Assembly: GCA_038141705.1 (NCBI GenBank)
Contig: JAYQIQ010000004.1
Span: 682,001-746,000 of the forward strand
DNA from: Eutrophomonas brisbanensis
Lineage (GTDB): Bacteria > Pseudomonadota > Gammaproteobacteria > Burkholderiales > Eutrophovitaceae
Reading direction: 5' to 3'
DNA: 64,000 bases
A program made the translations under genes and the position numbers. The notes under the pieces are model-generated. The model was given only the letters and a program-made list of their open reading frames with translations. It did no database searches and had not been told where the DNA came from. Of this stretch, positions 1 to 8,874 are shown one piece after another (the stretch's first letter is position 1; every line of letters starts with the position of its first letter).

Positions 1-338
1 TTCTCATAAACGAGGGCATCCCCAATCAAAACTCTCGTCATTCCTTTATTCTTTTTCGAGAAATTGAGTAAGACATTTACTATCGAAACTATTTGATCTC
101 GACCATCAGTCTCATCCGATGTAATTTTATTGACGAGGCCAAATATCGTTTTCTCAATAAATTCAATGAGCCCCTCAAACATCTGAGCCTTACTAGCAAA
201 GTGTCGGTAAAGAGCAGCCTCCGAAACCTCAAGCCGCGCAGCCAGAGAGGCAGTCGTAATTTTTCGGAAACTTGGATCCTCCAACATTTCAGCAAGCTGC
301 TGGAGAATCTTCATTTTTCGATCGCTGGCTCTTGGCAT
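1..338 (-). CDS. slmA: Nucleoid occlusion factor SlmA, TetR family (partial, C-terminus outside window)
   Basis: About 112 N-terminal residues are visible, starting at ATG 336-338 (MPRASDRKMKIL). The helix-turn-helix reads ITTASLAARLEVSEAALYRH, and the following segment (SKAQMFEGLIEFIE) is the typical SlmA sequence after the HTH. SlmA binds specific chromosomal sites and blocks FtsZ ring assembly over the nucleoid. The gene runs off the left edge, so the dimerisation and FtsZ-binding part is not seen. It lies downstream of argB and the HAD gene on the same strand, a usual betaproteobacterial arrangement. A generic TetR regulator is less likely because the match covers the whole N-terminus. 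Confidence 0.85.
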   Translation of the reverse strand, partial: MPRASDRKMKILQQLAEMLEDPSFRKITTASLAARLEVSEAALYRHFASKAQMFEGLIEFIEKTIFGLVNKITSDETDGRDQIVSIVNVLLNFSKKNKGMTRVLIGDALVYE

Positions 339-407
339 TCAATTAGGTATAAAAATTAGTATCACGATTATAGTAACAGTAAACGTCGCAGCGCTCGTCA
401 ACTAGAC

Positions 408-1087
408 TTAATTGTTTAACTTCCCACCTATCGCCACCAATGAGAATAACTTTTTTACACTCGGGACTCGGAAATCGACCCACTTTGGACGACGAGAATC
501 AGAATGCACCCAAACGGTCCGCATCCCTAAGCTCTTCGCGCGTTTTAGATTGGCCAAATTATCATCAACAAAAATACATTTTGTAGGCGATAAACGATTT
601 TTTCGTACTAGAAAAGAAAAGGCTCGCCGAGAGGGCTTCGGTTCGAATTTATAAGATTCGATTCCGTAAAAATTGGATACGAGTTCTCTCACACCCAATA
701 GCCTTAAAACATCATTCACGTAGTGGACTGGGCCATTCGACGCTATGATCTTCTGACCATTTAATCTACGCAGTAGTGTGTTTAAAGATTTGGAGCTGGA
801 GATCTTCTCTGAAAAATCCTCCAAACGATGAGTTGCCCTAAGAAACTCACCCCTTCGATACCACACTCAACCATCAAACCAACTAACGTCGCCCCATATT
901 TTTTCCAAAAGTGTTGGCGTAATTGATTCGATAGCTGCTCGCTTAAATTGAGTTTCGATTTGATGTACCGATTCATGCGATCATCGATCGCAGGGAAAGT
1001 AGTGATTTCAGCTTCATGTAACGTATTGTCCAAGTCGAAAATCCACGTGGGATGATTCGACGAACACCTCCAATGAGCCTTTCTCAC
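408..1087 (-). CDS. HAD-superfamily hydrolase, pyrimidine 5'-nucleotidase type (frameshifted)
   Basis: The first part, from a GTG start at 1087, carries the HAD nucleophile motif WIFDLDNTLHEA. The second part, in another frame, carries motif II (IIASNGP), the motif III lysine region (EPKPSRRAF) and motif IV (IFVDDNLANL). The two join at about 845-856, where a run of four G on the minus strand appears to lack one base; adding it gives GIEGGEFLRATH with no stop. Total length is about 226 residues, normal for SDT1/YjjG-like nucleotidases. The start lies nine bases after the argB stop, so the two are probably cotranscribed. Exact substrate is unknown. Confidence 0.75.
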
Positions 1088-1095
1088 TCTCGGGA

Positions 1096-1974
1096 CTATC
1101 GGCTCTGGATCAAAGTGCCAACCCCCTGATCAGTGAGAATTTCGAGGAGAACCGCATTCTCGACACGCCCATCAATGATGTGAACATTTTTTACACCGCT
1201 TTTTGCCGCATCTAACGCTGATGAAATTTTCGGCAGCATTCCACCATACAAAGTACCATCCTTCACTAGCTCTTCGATCTTCGCAGGCGTCACACCGGTC
1301 AATAAGTTACCATTCTTATCAAGCACACCCTCTGTATTAGTCATAAGGATTAGCTTTTCCGCGCTGAGCACGGTAGCTAACTTACCAGCCACCAAATCCG
1401 CGTTAATGTTGTAGGCTTCCCCATCGGCACCAAAACCGATTGGAGCGATAACCGGAATAAAACCTTGACTCTCAAGCGTTGAAATTAATCTTGGGTCAAC
1501 AGATTCAACTTCACCAACCTGGCCGATATCCACTGGTGTACCGTCTTCCTCAACTAGCAATTTTCTTGCCCTTATCAATCCACCGTCCTTACCGGTTAAT
1601 CCTACCGCCTTACCCCCAGCAGAGTTAATTAGGCTGACAATCTCTTTATTTACATGTGCGCCCAAGACCATTTCAACAATGGACATAGTCTCCTCATCCG
1701 TGACGCGCATACCAGCCCTGAACTCTCCCGACTTGCCAAAGCGCCTCAGAACTTCATCTATTTGCGGACCCCCGCCATGAACGACTACCGGATTGAGCCC
1801 AACTAATTTCAGAAGAGCAACATCGCGGGCAAATGAGCTTTTCAATTTACCATTGATCATGGCATTCCCACCAAACTTTATAATGATGGTTTTTCCATGA
1901 AATCGCTGTATATAAGGTAGCGCCTCTGAAAGAATCTGCGCCCTACTTTTCGCATCAGTCGGAGACAATGACAT
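1096..1974 (-). CDS. argB: Acetylglutamate kinase
   Basis: This 292-residue protein belongs to the amino acid kinase family and phosphorylates N-acetylglutamate in arginine synthesis. Visible motifs are the phosphate-binding IIIKFGGNAM near residue 31, the substrate loop VVVHGGGPQID, NINADLVAGKLA, and the C-terminal GGMLPKISSALDA. Length and motifs are complete with no break. It is the first gene of a leftward argB-HAD-slmA unit and is divergent from the dacA locus, with about 125 bases of shared promoter space. An Arg-sensitive N-terminal helix is plausible from the N-terminal extension but cannot be confirmed here. Confidence 0.95.
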   Translation of the reverse strand: MSLSPTDAKSRAQILSEALPYIQRFHGKTIIIKFGGNAMINGKLKSSFARDVALLKLVGLNPVVVHGGGPQIDEVLRRFGKSGEFRAGMRVTDEETMSIVEMVLGAHVNKEIVSLINSAGGKAVGLTGKDGGLIRARKLLVEEDGTPVDIGQVGEVESVDPRLISTLESQGFIPVIAPIGFGADGEAYNINADLVAGKLATVLSAEKLILMTNTEGVLDKNGNLLTGVTPAKIEELVKDGTLYGGMLPKISSALDAAKSGVKNVHIIDGRVENAVLLEILTDQGVGTLIQSR

Positions 1975-2099
1975 GCTCGGGTCCTTTAAATCAATAACAC
2001 CTGACGAAGTGAAAAAACTTCAAATCTTTAACACTGCATAATAACCAAAATTGGATAAGCCTACAATGTTCCAGAATTAAAAATATACGTTAGATTAAC

Positions 2100-3258
2100 G
2101 TGATGAACACTATTTGTTTAAAAAAAGTAGTGGGGGGACTTTGGCTATCATTGATTCTCGTTACCCACCTGGCACAATCAGAGGCCTCCGAATTTGAGTC
2201 CTTGCTCTGCCTCGAGACTCAATCGGATAGCACCATCTTTGCAAAAAACACCGACCAAAGATTTACTGCGGGGAATGCGAGCAAAATCGCCGCCCTATAC
2301 GTCATATTTGAGATGTTGGAACAGAGAGGGATCAGCCTCAGCGAAGAGGTCGAGATAACGGAACCGCTTGAAAGAATCGATGGAGAAAATATTTTTTTAC
2401 AGACTGGAGATCGAATTACCATTTCTGATTTACTAAAAGCAGTGGCTTTAATATCGGCCAATGACGCATTGATAGTGTTGGTGAAGCATTTGGGATTTAA
2501 CGAACTCAGTTTCGTTACAGAAATGAACAAAATAGCAAATGGTCTAGGGCTCAGTAATACGCGATTCTCAAATATGTTAGGGACAGAGTCTACTAATCAA
2601 CACACAACAGCTCGAGATCTGGTAAATCTTGTTAAAAGTCTTTTGGAAAAATTCCCAGAATCTCTGAGTTTTTTTCTCTGAAAAGAGTATGACCTGGCAT
2701 GGGATCAATCACTACAACACAAATGAAATGGTCTGGAGAGACCCGAAATCCGATGGTCTACTTTCGGCAAATATTGGTGATAAGTCCCTTTTTCTAATTA
2801 CAACCAAAACAAAAGAGCGCAGGATTATCACGGCAGCACTTACAATTGGCGACAGGAAAGAGAGTGCGCGTCTCGTTCAAGCAAAGATTAATGAGGCCTT
2901 GGAAAACTATAGGCTCGTGAGGTTTTTCAAAGCGCTCGAAGTCGTGAAAGTTATCTCGCTAAAGAATTCGCCAAAAAAATTTTTAAAAGCTGGATTTGAG
3001 AGCGATGTACATCTTACAGTCCCATCTAATATGCTTCACGAGGTGACAACTGAACTCACTACCATTCAACCCCAAACCGCACCTATCGAATCGGGAACAG
3101 TGGTTGGAAAAGCGACAATTCGATTGGGAAAAAATGAAATTCGGCGCGTCGACGTAGTGGCCCTGGAAAACGCCGAGGAACAAAACTTCCTTCAAAAAGG
3201 TTGGTTTACGCTAAAACTATTATTTAGCAATTTGTTAAATTTTTTTGGATTTAGGTAG
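2100..3258 (+). CDS. dacA: DacA-family (peptidase S11) protein with degenerate active site, frameshifted
   Basis: The protein aligns with penicillin-binding protein 5/6 over its full length: a signal peptide (residues 1-29), an S11-like domain, the landmark SEKSMTWHGINHYN, a C-terminal PBP5_C-like domain and a terminal amphipathic stretch. It sits in the conserved dacA-ybeD-lipB-lipA order. Three catalytic motifs are altered: the SxxK position reads NASK (Asn59, Lys62), SGN reads SAN (residues 119-121), and KTG after DGL reads LSA (2761-2769). It is therefore unlikely to be an active D,D-carboxypeptidase. A run of seven T before 2681 appears to hold one extra T; removing it joins both halves in frame. 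It may be a pseudoenzyme or a decaying gene. Confidence 0.8.
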
Positions 3259-3286
3259 GTTTTTTAAATTAGTTTTCTAAAGAGAT

Positions 3287-3556
3287 ATGGAAAATAGAAT
3301 TAATGAAAAAGTGCAGTACCCTATTCAGTTTCCCATAAAAGTTCTTGGTTTAAATACTCATACATTGCCCTCTAGTATTGTGGGAATCATAGAAAAGCAT
3401 GCCCCAGATGTCGTTAAAACAGAACCTACAATTAAGGTCAGCAAAAATCGTAAGTACCTGAGCATTACATTAGAATTCACTGCGCTGTCGTTAGCGCACC
3501 TTGAAACGATATACGGCAGCTTGAGAGAGCATCCGGACGTAAAAACCGTTCTATGA
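3287..3556 (+). CDS. ybeD: DUF493 family protein, YbeD-like
   Basis: This 89-residue protein is a small alpha-beta ACT-like fold protein of the YbeD/DUF493 family. The opening VQYPIQFPIKVLGLN and the closing LREHPDVKTVL are typical. It sits between dacA and lipB, its normal place in proteobacteria. Its molecular role is not established; a regulatory function linked to lipoate or the cell wall has been suggested only from context. An AGAG ribosome binding site lies a few bases before the ATG. It is intact. Confidence 0.85.
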   Translation: MENRINEKVQYPIQFPIKVLGLNTHTLPSSIVGIIEKHAPDVVKTEPTIKVSKNRKYLSITLEFTALSLAHLETIYGSLREHPDVKTVL

Positions 3557-3577
3557 ACAGACGAAAAATTTAGAAAA

Positions 3578-4219
3578 GTGAGAGCTAATCCAAATGCAGT
3601 TTTGCGGTTCCAAGACTTAGGGATGACGGAGTATTCTTCCACCTTGAGCGCGATGAAGACATTCACAAAAAACAGAACCCCTGAAAGTCTTGATGAAATT
3701 TGGTGTACCGAACACCCGGCTACCTTTACTGTTGGGCTCAGTCAGAATAAAAATCTTCTAGACTGCCAACTAAAAAAAATTCCAGTAGTAAAGTCTGATC
3801 GCGGAGGGAACATCACATTTCATGGGCCCGGACAAATAGTGATGTATTTTTTGTTTAATATCCGGCGTGCAAATTTATCCGTGCGTGAAATGGTAATACG
3901 ACTAGAGCAGAGTGTTTTAGATCTTCTGTCAGATTATAATGTTCACGCGACTGGTGATAGAGAGCGGCCAGGGGTTTATGTTAACGGCAGAAAAATTGCA
4001 GCACTTGGTCTAAAAGTGTCGAGAGGAACGACTTATCATGGTATGGCGCTAAACGTGGATATGGACCTGTCTCCATTTTCTATGATTGATCCTTGTGGCC
4101 ACAAAGATTTAGAGGTTACCCAATTGCGAGATCTTGGAATTAACAAATCGAGAGGATCGGTTTCACAGGATTGGCTCAAAAAAATAATGGCCTGTTTCAA
4201 TTATGAAAAACTTGCATAA
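3578..4219 (+). CDS. lipB: Octanoyl-[acyl-carrier-protein]:protein N-octanoyltransferase
   Basis: LipB moves octanoyl groups from acyl carrier protein onto lipoyl domains. The 213-residue protein shows the substrate loop RGGNITFHGPGQ (residues 75-86), the catalytic lysine in GRKIAALGLKV (Lys139) and the catalytic cysteine in MIDPCGHKDLEV (Cys173). The start is GTG at 3578, directly after a weak AAAA-rich spacer; an internal ATG exists but would remove conserved N-terminal sequence. It is followed by lipA after 12 bases, so both lipoate steps are cotranscribed. Confidence 0.95.
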   Translation: MRANPNAVLRFQDLGMTEYSSTLSAMKTFTKNRTPESLDEIWCTEHPATFTVGLSQNKNLLDCQLKKIPVVKSDRGGNITFHGPGQIVMYFLFNIRRANLSVREMVIRLEQSVLDLLSDYNVHATGDRERPGVYVNGRKIAALGLKVSRGTTYHGMALNVDMDLSPFSMIDPCGHKDLEVTQLRDLGINKSRGSVSQDWLKKIMACFNYEKLA

Positions 4220-4231
4220 AGTTACAGATAA

Positions 4232-5170
4232 ATGACCGACAGAAAAATTAGAGAGACTGGGGGGAACAAAACTGCTCGAAACCCCATCAAGATCCACCCA
4301 GTAGCAGCGCTGAAGAAACCCTCTTGGATAAGGACAAAATTACCTACTAGCCAACGCTTTCAGGACATCAAATCTATTCTGCGAAAAAATTCACTTTTTA
4401 CAGTTTGTGAAGAGGCTTCTTGCCCGAATATCGGTGAGTGTTTTAGCAAAGGCACTGCAACTTTTATGATTTTAGGTGACATGTGCACTCGGAGATGTCC
4501 ATTCTGCGATGTTGCCCATGGAAGGCCGGAACCCGCAGATCCAGCTGAGCCCAAGAGACTAGCTGAGACGATAAGTTCACTCGGTCTATCCTACGTCGTA
4601 ATCACTAGCGTGGACAGGGATGACCTAAGAGATGGCGGTGCTACTCATTTCGTAGATTGTATTAAGCAAATTCGGCTCAAATGCCCTCAAACGAAAATTG
4701 AGATTCTTACTCCTGATTTTAGAGGGAGGCTAGATAAAGCACTTAATATCCTGAGTGAAAGTCCTCCGGATGTCATGAATCATAATCTTGAAACGGTCCC
4801 ACGGCTTTATCGAAAAGCTAGACCAGGTGCGAGCTATGAAAACTCTCTTAATCTTTTGCTGGAATTCAAAAAACAGCATCCAAATGTTCTGACTAAGTCC
4901 GGACTGATGGTTGGACTAGGCGAAACGGATGAGGAAATCACTTCAGTACTGGATGACCTGAATGAGAAGTTAGTCGATATGGTGACAATTGGACAATACC
5001 TTCAACCCACGAACGGCCACCTTCCGGTTGAAAGATTTGTTCACCCGGATCAATTCGAGAAATTCAAAATCTATGGTGATAAGTTAGGGTTTAAGCATGT
5101 GGCATCCGGCCCGTTAGTTAGATCCTCCTATCATGCAGATTTACAGGCAGAAGGTCATATCAACAAGTAG
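4232..5170 (+). CDS. lipA: Lipoyl synthase (radical SAM)
   Basis: LipA inserts two sulfur atoms into protein-bound octanoyl chains. The 312-residue protein has the auxiliary cluster motif with Cys59, Cys64 and Cys70 (CEEASCPNIGEC), the radical-SAM motif with Cys85, Cys89 and Cys92 (CTRRCPFC), and the conserved end VRSSYHAD that supplies the serine ligand of the auxiliary cluster. It is intact and follows lipB. Its 3' end overlaps the 3' end of the convergent GT9 gene by 11 bases. Confidence 0.97.
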   Translation: MTDRKIRETGGNKTARNPIKIHPVAALKKPSWIRTKLPTSQRFQDIKSILRKNSLFTVCEEASCPNIGECFSKGTATFMILGDMCTRRCPFCDVAHGRPEPADPAEPKRLAETISSLGLSYVVITSVDRDDLRDGGATHFVDCIKQIRLKCPQTKIEILTPDFRGRLDKALNILSESPPDVMNHNLETVPRLYRKARPGASYENSLNLLLEFKKQHPNVLTKSGLMVGLGETDEEITSVLDDLNEKLVDMVTIGQYLQPTNGHLPVERFVHPDQFEKFKIYGDKLGFKHVASGPLVRSSYHADLQAEGHINK

Positions 5171-6239
5171 GTGATGCCGATCTTTCGAGTGGCTCATGCA
5201 TAAACGAGCAGACTTCCTCGGCGTCGAGATATCGCAAACAATCGCTATAGCTGTTGACGTGCTGCCCGCATCCCTCTTTCAAGCATGGAACACAATCTCT
5301 AAAAGAATTTTGCAATAAGGTCACGTTCCCGATGACTTGACTTCCCTTTAACTTCCAAGGGTTTTTCCTTATGGAATACGAGTTGGGCCATGGTCCCCAA
5401 ATCTGTGGGCTTGAAGGGCCAAATATCGCGACAGTTGGAACCCCTGTTGCAGCCGCTATATGAGTGACTGCCGTATCGGTGCCTACATATATTTGTGCTC
5501 CAGAAACCAGCCTCGCAACCTGAGGTAGAGACATGGCATCTAAAAGGTTTATGGTGCCCGCGGGCCAAAAATTTTCATCTTCCACATAGGTTGCGGTTTT
5601 CATACCTATAAGAATCACCCTCTCATCCTTTTTTTCGATGAAGGATGCCAGTTTTCGCCAACAATCTATTGGCCATTCTTTGTAAGAATATTTAGGCGTC
5701 AGGTGCAGAACCGCATACCCACCATTTACATTATTCTCTGATAGACAAGCCTCTACATATACATCATCCTCGTGGCTCCAGTGAATTTGTGGTGAAGAAA
5801 GTTCAATCGGATGATATTGCTCAACAATCCTGTGATATTCAAGAACTGTATGAATTGGATTTTCCGAGGGCTCTACATATCGCTTTAGTAGCCAGCGCTT
5901 CCAGAAATATTTTATCTCTCGAGAAACCACCCCGATTGAAATGTCACCAGCAAAGAGCGCGTAAAGGATTGGTCTATCCCCCGGAAGTAGCGATACCGCG
6001 ACGTCATATTTCGACCTTATATCCAATAGAAGTTTCAAATGCGCAAGGATGGGCATCTTTTCTTGAACACAGATAACCTGATTTACATCAGGATTAGCCT
6101 CCAGTACTTTCTCAGTGCCCTCGAAAACGAGAAAATCAATTTTTATATTGGGAACCGTTTTTTTTAATCCAGCAGCTACTGAGCTAGCGAGGAATACGTC
6201 GCCTATTCTCCTCGGGCAAACAAGCAAGATCTTAGGCAT
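5160..6239 (-). CDS. Glycosyltransferase family 9 (heptosyltransferase-like)
   Basis: The 359-residue protein has the GT9 (GT-B fold) pattern: ILLVCPRRIGDVFLASSVAAGL at the N-terminus and, in the C-terminal half, YVGTDTAVTHIAAATGVPTVAIFGPSSP, which forms the nucleotide-sugar site. GT9 enzymes add heptose or related sugars to the LPS inner core. A cysteine-rich end (CVPCLKEGC) is common in this family. It is one of several LPS glycosyltransferases here, so a core heptosyltransferase (WaaF- or WaaQ-like) role is likely but the acceptor is not known. Intact. Confidence 0.8.
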   Translation of the reverse strand: MPKILLVCPRRIGDVFLASSVAAGLKKTVPNIKIDFLVFEGTEKVLEANPDVNQVICVQEKMPILAHLKLLLDIRSKYDVAVSLLPGDRPILYALFAGDISIGVVSREIKYFWKRWLLKRYVEPSENPIHTVLEYHRIVEQYHPIELSSPQIHWSHEDDVYVEACLSENNVNGGYAVLHLTPKYSYKEWPIDCWRKLASFIEKKDERVILIGMKTATYVEDENFWPAGTINLLDAMSLPQVARLVSGAQIYVGTDTAVTHIAAATGVPTVAIFGPSSPQIWGPWPNSYSIRKNPWKLKGSQVIGNVTLLQNSFRDCVPCLKEGCGQHVNSYSDCLRYLDAEEVCSFMHEPLERSASPTC

Positions 6240-6310
6240 CGCTGTAACCGCAATACCAAAGGGTTAAACGTTTTCGGAACTCTTGAAATCTATTAACTTT
6301 TTCAGGATGT

Positions 6311-7090
6311 TCATATCTCGCTTCGGATTCTACTTTGTACTAATTCTTCATTTTTACGCGCATGCGTTTTATCTGCTTCCGGATGGAACAAGTGGAAAAC
6401 CTCGGTCGCCCACGACGCACTTTTTCTATTTACCCCTGCGACATGAAGCCGAAAAACAAAATCTGCATCCTCATGTCCCCAGCCTGTAATATTCTCATCA
6501 AAGCCTCCTACTTTGATTGCATCAACTTTCCAACATGCGAGGTTGCAAGACTTAATCCGTCGCCAAACAACCCCTTTATATCTCCTAGCAAAGTGGTCAC
6601 CGACCTTAAATACGAGTGGAAATAGTTTGTTTAATTCTTTTTTAATCCAAAGTTTTACAAAACGGCTCCTGAAGTTGGCATAATTCCATAAGCCTTGAGA
6701 GATCAACTCGTTGGTGATGACCTCTCCCAAAAGAATGCGCCCCCCAGTAACCACCATACCCGCCTCGGCTAATGATCTATGCCGCGCAACAAAATCTGGC
6801 TGCAAAATACAGTCACCATCCAGAAAAATAATATATTCACCAACAGCCTCGCGCATCGCTAAATTCCGAACGGCACCAGCTCGAAAACCAAGGTCTTCAT
6901 GCCAAACATGTTTAACGTTCTTTTTTGATTCTTTTTTAAAGGCAGCTATTAGATCACCAGTCTCAGGGGTTGAGCCATCATCAGCAACGATTACTTCAAA
7001 CGATTGGTCAGTTTGAGTCTCTGTAGACTGCAGCACTAATTTAAGGGCTTCGGGTCTATTATAGGTCGTAATAATGAGACTAATCAGCAT
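6311..7090 (-). CDS. Glycosyltransferase family 2 protein
   Basis: A GT-A enzyme beginning MLISLIITTYNRPEAL, with the nucleotide-binding VIVADDGST, the DxD-type motif IIFLDGDCIL, and a C-terminal acceptor region GGFDENITGWGHEDADFVFRL that is typical of the galactosyltransferase-like C-terminal domain. I chose the ATG at 7088-7090 because it overlaps the end of the upstream GT2 gene in a coupled arrangement; a longer in-frame start at 7111 exists inside that gene but would add non-homologous residues. About 259 residues. Probable LPS-core or surface glycan enzyme; sugar unknown. Confidence 0.8.
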   Translation of the reverse strand: MLISLIITTYNRPEALKLVLQSTETQTDQSFEVIVADDGSTPETGDLIAAFKKESKKNVKHVWHEDLGFRAGAVRNLAMREAVGEYIIFLDGDCILQPDFVARHRSLAEAGMVVTGGRILLGEVITNELISQGLWNYANFRSRFVKLWIKKELNKLFPLVFKVGDHFARRYKGVVWRRIKSCNLACWKVDAIKVGGFDENITGWGHEDADFVFRLHVAGVNRKSASWATEVFHLFHPEADKTHARKNEELVQSRIRSEI

Positions 7091-7847
7091 TTTTTTTAAT
7101 CTCATTTTCAAGTAACCAAAGTTTTACGTAACGGTAGTAACTTCCTTGAGCATTAGACACCGCAAGCATAAAACCTTGCCCTCCATCCAAAAAACCTAAT
7201 TTCAAGAAATAAGTTCTGAAAAAAGACCATAGACCATGACCAATCGCACTTAAAATCCCCGCTCGGCGTCCCGCCTGGTACATTTGCTGAGCAGAATGCG
7301 TCGAGTAGGCATCCATCTTCGCAAGCACTTGGGAAAAATCGACGAAACTATAGTGGATTAAATTTGAATTAAGCTTTTTTGTGGGACCGGAATATTCCAA
7401 CTTTTCGTGAACTAGATTTGTTGAGAATGACGCCGCGCCTTTTTTAAACAGTCGGGCAACATAGTCCGGTCTCCAACCGCTATGTTTAATAAATCTCCCA
7501 CAATACCAAGACTTTCTTGGGATTAAGTAACAATCGACGAGTGGATTCGAAAGAACATCCTTGATCTCAGAGTTTAGTTCGGGGCTGAGCCTCTCGTCAG
7601 CGTCGATAGACAGTACCCAGTCTTTCTCAACCAATTCAAGTGCTCTATTTTTTTGCGCTCCAAATCCCCTCCAATCATCACGTCGAACAACCTTTGCACC
7701 GCACTCGCTAGCAATTTTGCAGGTGTCATCGGTACTTCCAGAGTCCAGCACGATTACCTCGTTGGCAACGCCCACTAACGAATTGAGACAATCCCTGATA
7801 TTTGAGCTCTCGTTCTTCGTGATAATGATTACGCTTAGTTCATACAT
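7080..7847 (-). CDS. Glycosyltransferase family 2, WaaE/KdtX-like
   Basis: This 255-residue protein starts YELSVIIITKNESSNIRDCL and has EVIVLDSGSTDDT, the DxD segment WVLSIDADERLSPEL and a C-terminal region rich in aromatic and basic residues. These match the family of LPS core beta-1,4-glucosyltransferases (WaaE/KdtX). It overlaps the start of the next GT2 gene by 11 bases, implying translational coupling. Acceptor and donor are inferred only from family and from the neighbouring LPS genes. Confidence 0.8.
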   Translation of the reverse strand: MYELSVIIITKNESSNIRDCLNSLVGVANEVIVLDSGSTDDTCKIASECGAKVVRRDDWRGFGAQKNRALELVEKDWVLSIDADERLSPELNSEIKDVLSNPLVDCYLIPRKSWYCGRFIKHSGWRPDYVARLFKKGAASFSTNLVHEKLEYSGPTKKLNSNLIHYSFVDFSQVLAKMDAYSTHSAQQMYQAGRRAGILSAIGHGLWSFFRTYFLKLGFLDGGQGFMLAVSNAQGSYYRYVKLWLLENEIKKNAD

Positions 7848-7932
7848 TTTTTATCACCAGTCAGATAAGAGCGCGTCGAATTCGCTTTACCCAAATATAA
7901 CTCACGCCTTGAATGGGATGTACTCGACGATA

Positions 7933-8751
7933 TCAAATCCAAGAAAAATCCTTACCTGAGCGCGTTCCATGCAATGTCATTTGGTGTGCGGCGAGTTCGT
8001 CGTTTCTCCAGCGTCTCTCCTGACGTTTTCTGCGTAACTTTTCCCATTTTCTCCGAAAGAGGCTCTTATTCAAAAGCTTATAGTTCTTTCTATCCCCAAG
8101 GGAACCATTTCCACTAAGACCTCTTTCTTTTTTTAGATCGCTGACGGTGATAGAACCGTAGTGATGAATCCATGCCGCACCGGTTATCCCAGTACGGATA
8201 CCCGCCCTATCTAGCTCGCTAAAAAATAAAGTGTCCTCGTAACCCATTAGGCTGGGCACTGGCGCAAAATAGCCGACCCGCTGCCATACCGATTTGTGTA
8301 TCGCCATGCAAACCGCATGTCTCGCGCCAAATCTAAATACATCACCCATTTTTTTAGCGGCAGAGTTTGCGAATTGATCGAAATCATAATTCAGGTCACC
8401 CTCTATCATTGCCGGACAAATTAAACGCAGGTTTCGTCGATCGGCTTCTCCTAACAATGCATCGAGCCAGCCTTTACTAACTTCGATGTCGTTATTCATC
8501 ACAATCGACCAGTCCGATTGCAGTCTGAGTACCCCCTGATTCCAGGCTACGCCACAACCGAGATTGTCTTGGTTACGAATCACATCGAAAAACGGGAAAT
8601 TGCTCAGGTACTCAAAGGTGGCATCCGTGCTGTCATTATCCACGACCACAACACGATCAAGTGAAATATTTGACTGCAAAAGACTCTCAACACACTTTTT
8701 CGTGTAATCCAAAGAGTTGTAGCATGCGAAAGTAATAGTGTAATTGTTCAT
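7933..8751 (-). CDS. Glycosyltransferase family 2, rhamnosyltransferase-like
   Basis: The 272-residue protein opens NNYTITFACYNSLDYTKKCVESL, with VVVVDNDSTDATFEYL and the metal-binding WSIVMNNDIEVSKGW; the segment MGYEDTLFFSELDRAGI is the acceptor-site glutamate motif common in bacterial GT2 enzymes. The C-terminus is a basic tail (RRKWEKLRRKRQERRW), which may help peripheral membrane binding. It is the first gene of the leftward glycosyltransferase group and is divergent from the GT17 gene. Sugar specificity is unknown. Confidence 0.75.
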   Translation of the reverse strand: MNNYTITFACYNSLDYTKKCVESLLQSNISLDRVVVVDNDSTDATFEYLSNFPFFDVIRNQDNLGCGVAWNQGVLRLQSDWSIVMNNDIEVSKGWLDALLGEADRRNLRLICPAMIEGDLNYDFDQFANSAAKKMGDVFRFGARHAVCMAIHKSVWQRVGYFAPVPSLMGYEDTLFFSELDRAGIRTGITGAAWIHHYGSITVSDLKKERGLSGNGSLGDRKNYKLLNKSLFRRKWEKLRRKRQERRWRNDELAAHQMTLHGTRSGKDFSWI

Positions 8752-8874
8752 AAAAAATAGATCCGATAAGGACGCGAATTCTAACGCCGATTATACAAAG
8801 GGGTCATATATCCTTCCCGGGTACTATAATTGAGTCATACGGTTTCGAGTTCGTTCTAATTTTGGTTTGGAATC

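Noticed and set aside
2660..2700. Programmed frameshifting at the T run in dacA
   Set aside because: Many unrelated genes in the window have the same kind of homopolymer break, so a gene-specific programmed event is not supported.
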